Assembly (NCBI GenBank): GCA_004297865.1
Contig: SCSO01000459.1
Location: 1 to 6,094, forward strand
Source: Legionella sp.
GTDB lineage: Bacteria > Pseudomonadota > Gammaproteobacteria > Legionellales > Legionellaceae
Direction of reading: 5' to 3'
Length of the DNA stretch: 6,094 nt
Part shown: positions 5,742 through 6,094 of the stretch, in pieces
How the letters are laid out: each line of letters opens with the position of its first letter
How positions within the stretch are numbered: the stretch's first letter is position 1
Notes under the pieces: generated by a model
Told to the model about the DNA's origin: nothing
Seen by the model: only the letters and a program-made list of their open reading frames with translations
The model's database searches: none
Made by a program: the position numbers and the translations under genes

Positions 5742-6094
5742 TCACAACATTTGCATAAACTGCTCTTCATCCAAAACCGCTACACCTAACTCATTCGCTT
5801 TAGTTAACTTCGATCCAGCCTCCGTACCCGCAATAACATAATCCGTTTTTGCGGACACACTACCAGCCACTTTCGCACCCAAAGCTAGTAATTTCGCTTT
5901 AGCATCTTCACGCCCCATGTGAGTTAGGGTGCCAGTTAAAACCACGGTTTTTCCAAAAAATGGATTATCCGTATTCACAACTTGTTTTTCAATTTTCGGC
6001 CAATGCACTCCCAACTCTAATAACTTATCAATCACTTCTAAATTATGCGGTTGCTTGAAAAAATGTACGATATAATCTGCGCCTACAGGACCTA
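5742..6094 (-). CDS. ligA: NAD+-dependent DNA ligase, C-terminal part (BRCT domain); 5' end missing
   Basis: These are the last 116 residues of the bacterial replicative/repair DNA ligase, which seals nicks in duplex DNA using NAD+. The fragment starts inside the helix-hairpin-helix end (GPVGADYIVHFF), runs through LLELGVHWP and finishes with a complete BRCT domain from about residue 43. The BRCT domain shows GKTVVLTGTL, REDAKAKLLALGAKVAGSVS, KTDYVIAG, AGSKLTKANELGV and the closing VLDEEQFMQML. The match to the E. coli LigA C-terminus as I remember it is close throughout, and the end falls at the usual place. The adenylation and OB-fold domains lie outside the window to the right. An internal GTG at 6035 could suggest a short free-standing BRCT gene, but the frame continues upstream with ligase sequence, so this is one truncated-by-window gene. 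Confidence 0.96.
   Translation of the reverse strand, partial: GPVGADYIVHFFKQPHNLEVIDKLLELGVHWPKIEKQVVNTDNPFFGKTVVLTGTLTHMGREDAKAKLLALGAKVAGSVSAKTDYVIAGTEAGSKLTKANELGVAVLDEEQFMQML

Noticed and set aside
5742..6035. Independent small BRCT protein starting at GTG 6035
   Set aside because: The frame continues upstream with typical LigA sequence (GPVGADYIVHFF), so this is the ligase C-terminus.

Overview
The window looks like a piece of an AT-rich gammaproteobacterial chromosome. The best guess is an intracellular or host-associated member of the Legionellales (the Coxiella/Rickettsiella/Legionella neighbourhood). That placement is inference. It rests on the close match of the partial LigA to the gammaproteobacterial form, the style of the large peptide-binding lipoprotein-like/periplasmic protein, and the presence of two large ankyrin-repeat genes. 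No rRNA or other marker is present to fix the taxon.

Everything lies on the minus strand, so transcription runs from high to low coordinates. From right to left: the 3' end of ligA (NAD+-dependent DNA ligase, BRCT domain; 6094-5742); an intergenic strip with a GC-rich dyad repeat (5730-5660) and a candidate promoter; two tandem, full-length paralogous ankyrin-repeat genes (5544-4204 and 4174-2603) only 29 bp apart; a perfect 15-bp inverted repeat (2588-2558) that could end their transcript; an unrecognised 312-residue protein with about four hydrophobic segments (2470-1532); and, 22 bp further on, the start of a family-5 periplasmic solute (peptide) binding protein that runs off the left edge (1509-1).

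The ligase and the solute-binding protein are ordinary housekeeping or transport genes. The three genes between them look accessory. The ankyrin pair arose by duplication: repeat order, the odd non-ankyrin insertions, the C-terminal tail and even the ribosome binding site/start region correspond, but the downstream copy carries about 75 extra N-terminal residues. Proteins of this type are often host-directed in intracellular bacteria. The four-segment protein has a charge pattern that places most of its unusually frequent Asn-X-Ser/Thr motifs on one side of a membrane. No known toxin, enzyme, CRISPR or phage system is visible, and a host-interaction role for the three genes is a hypothesis only.
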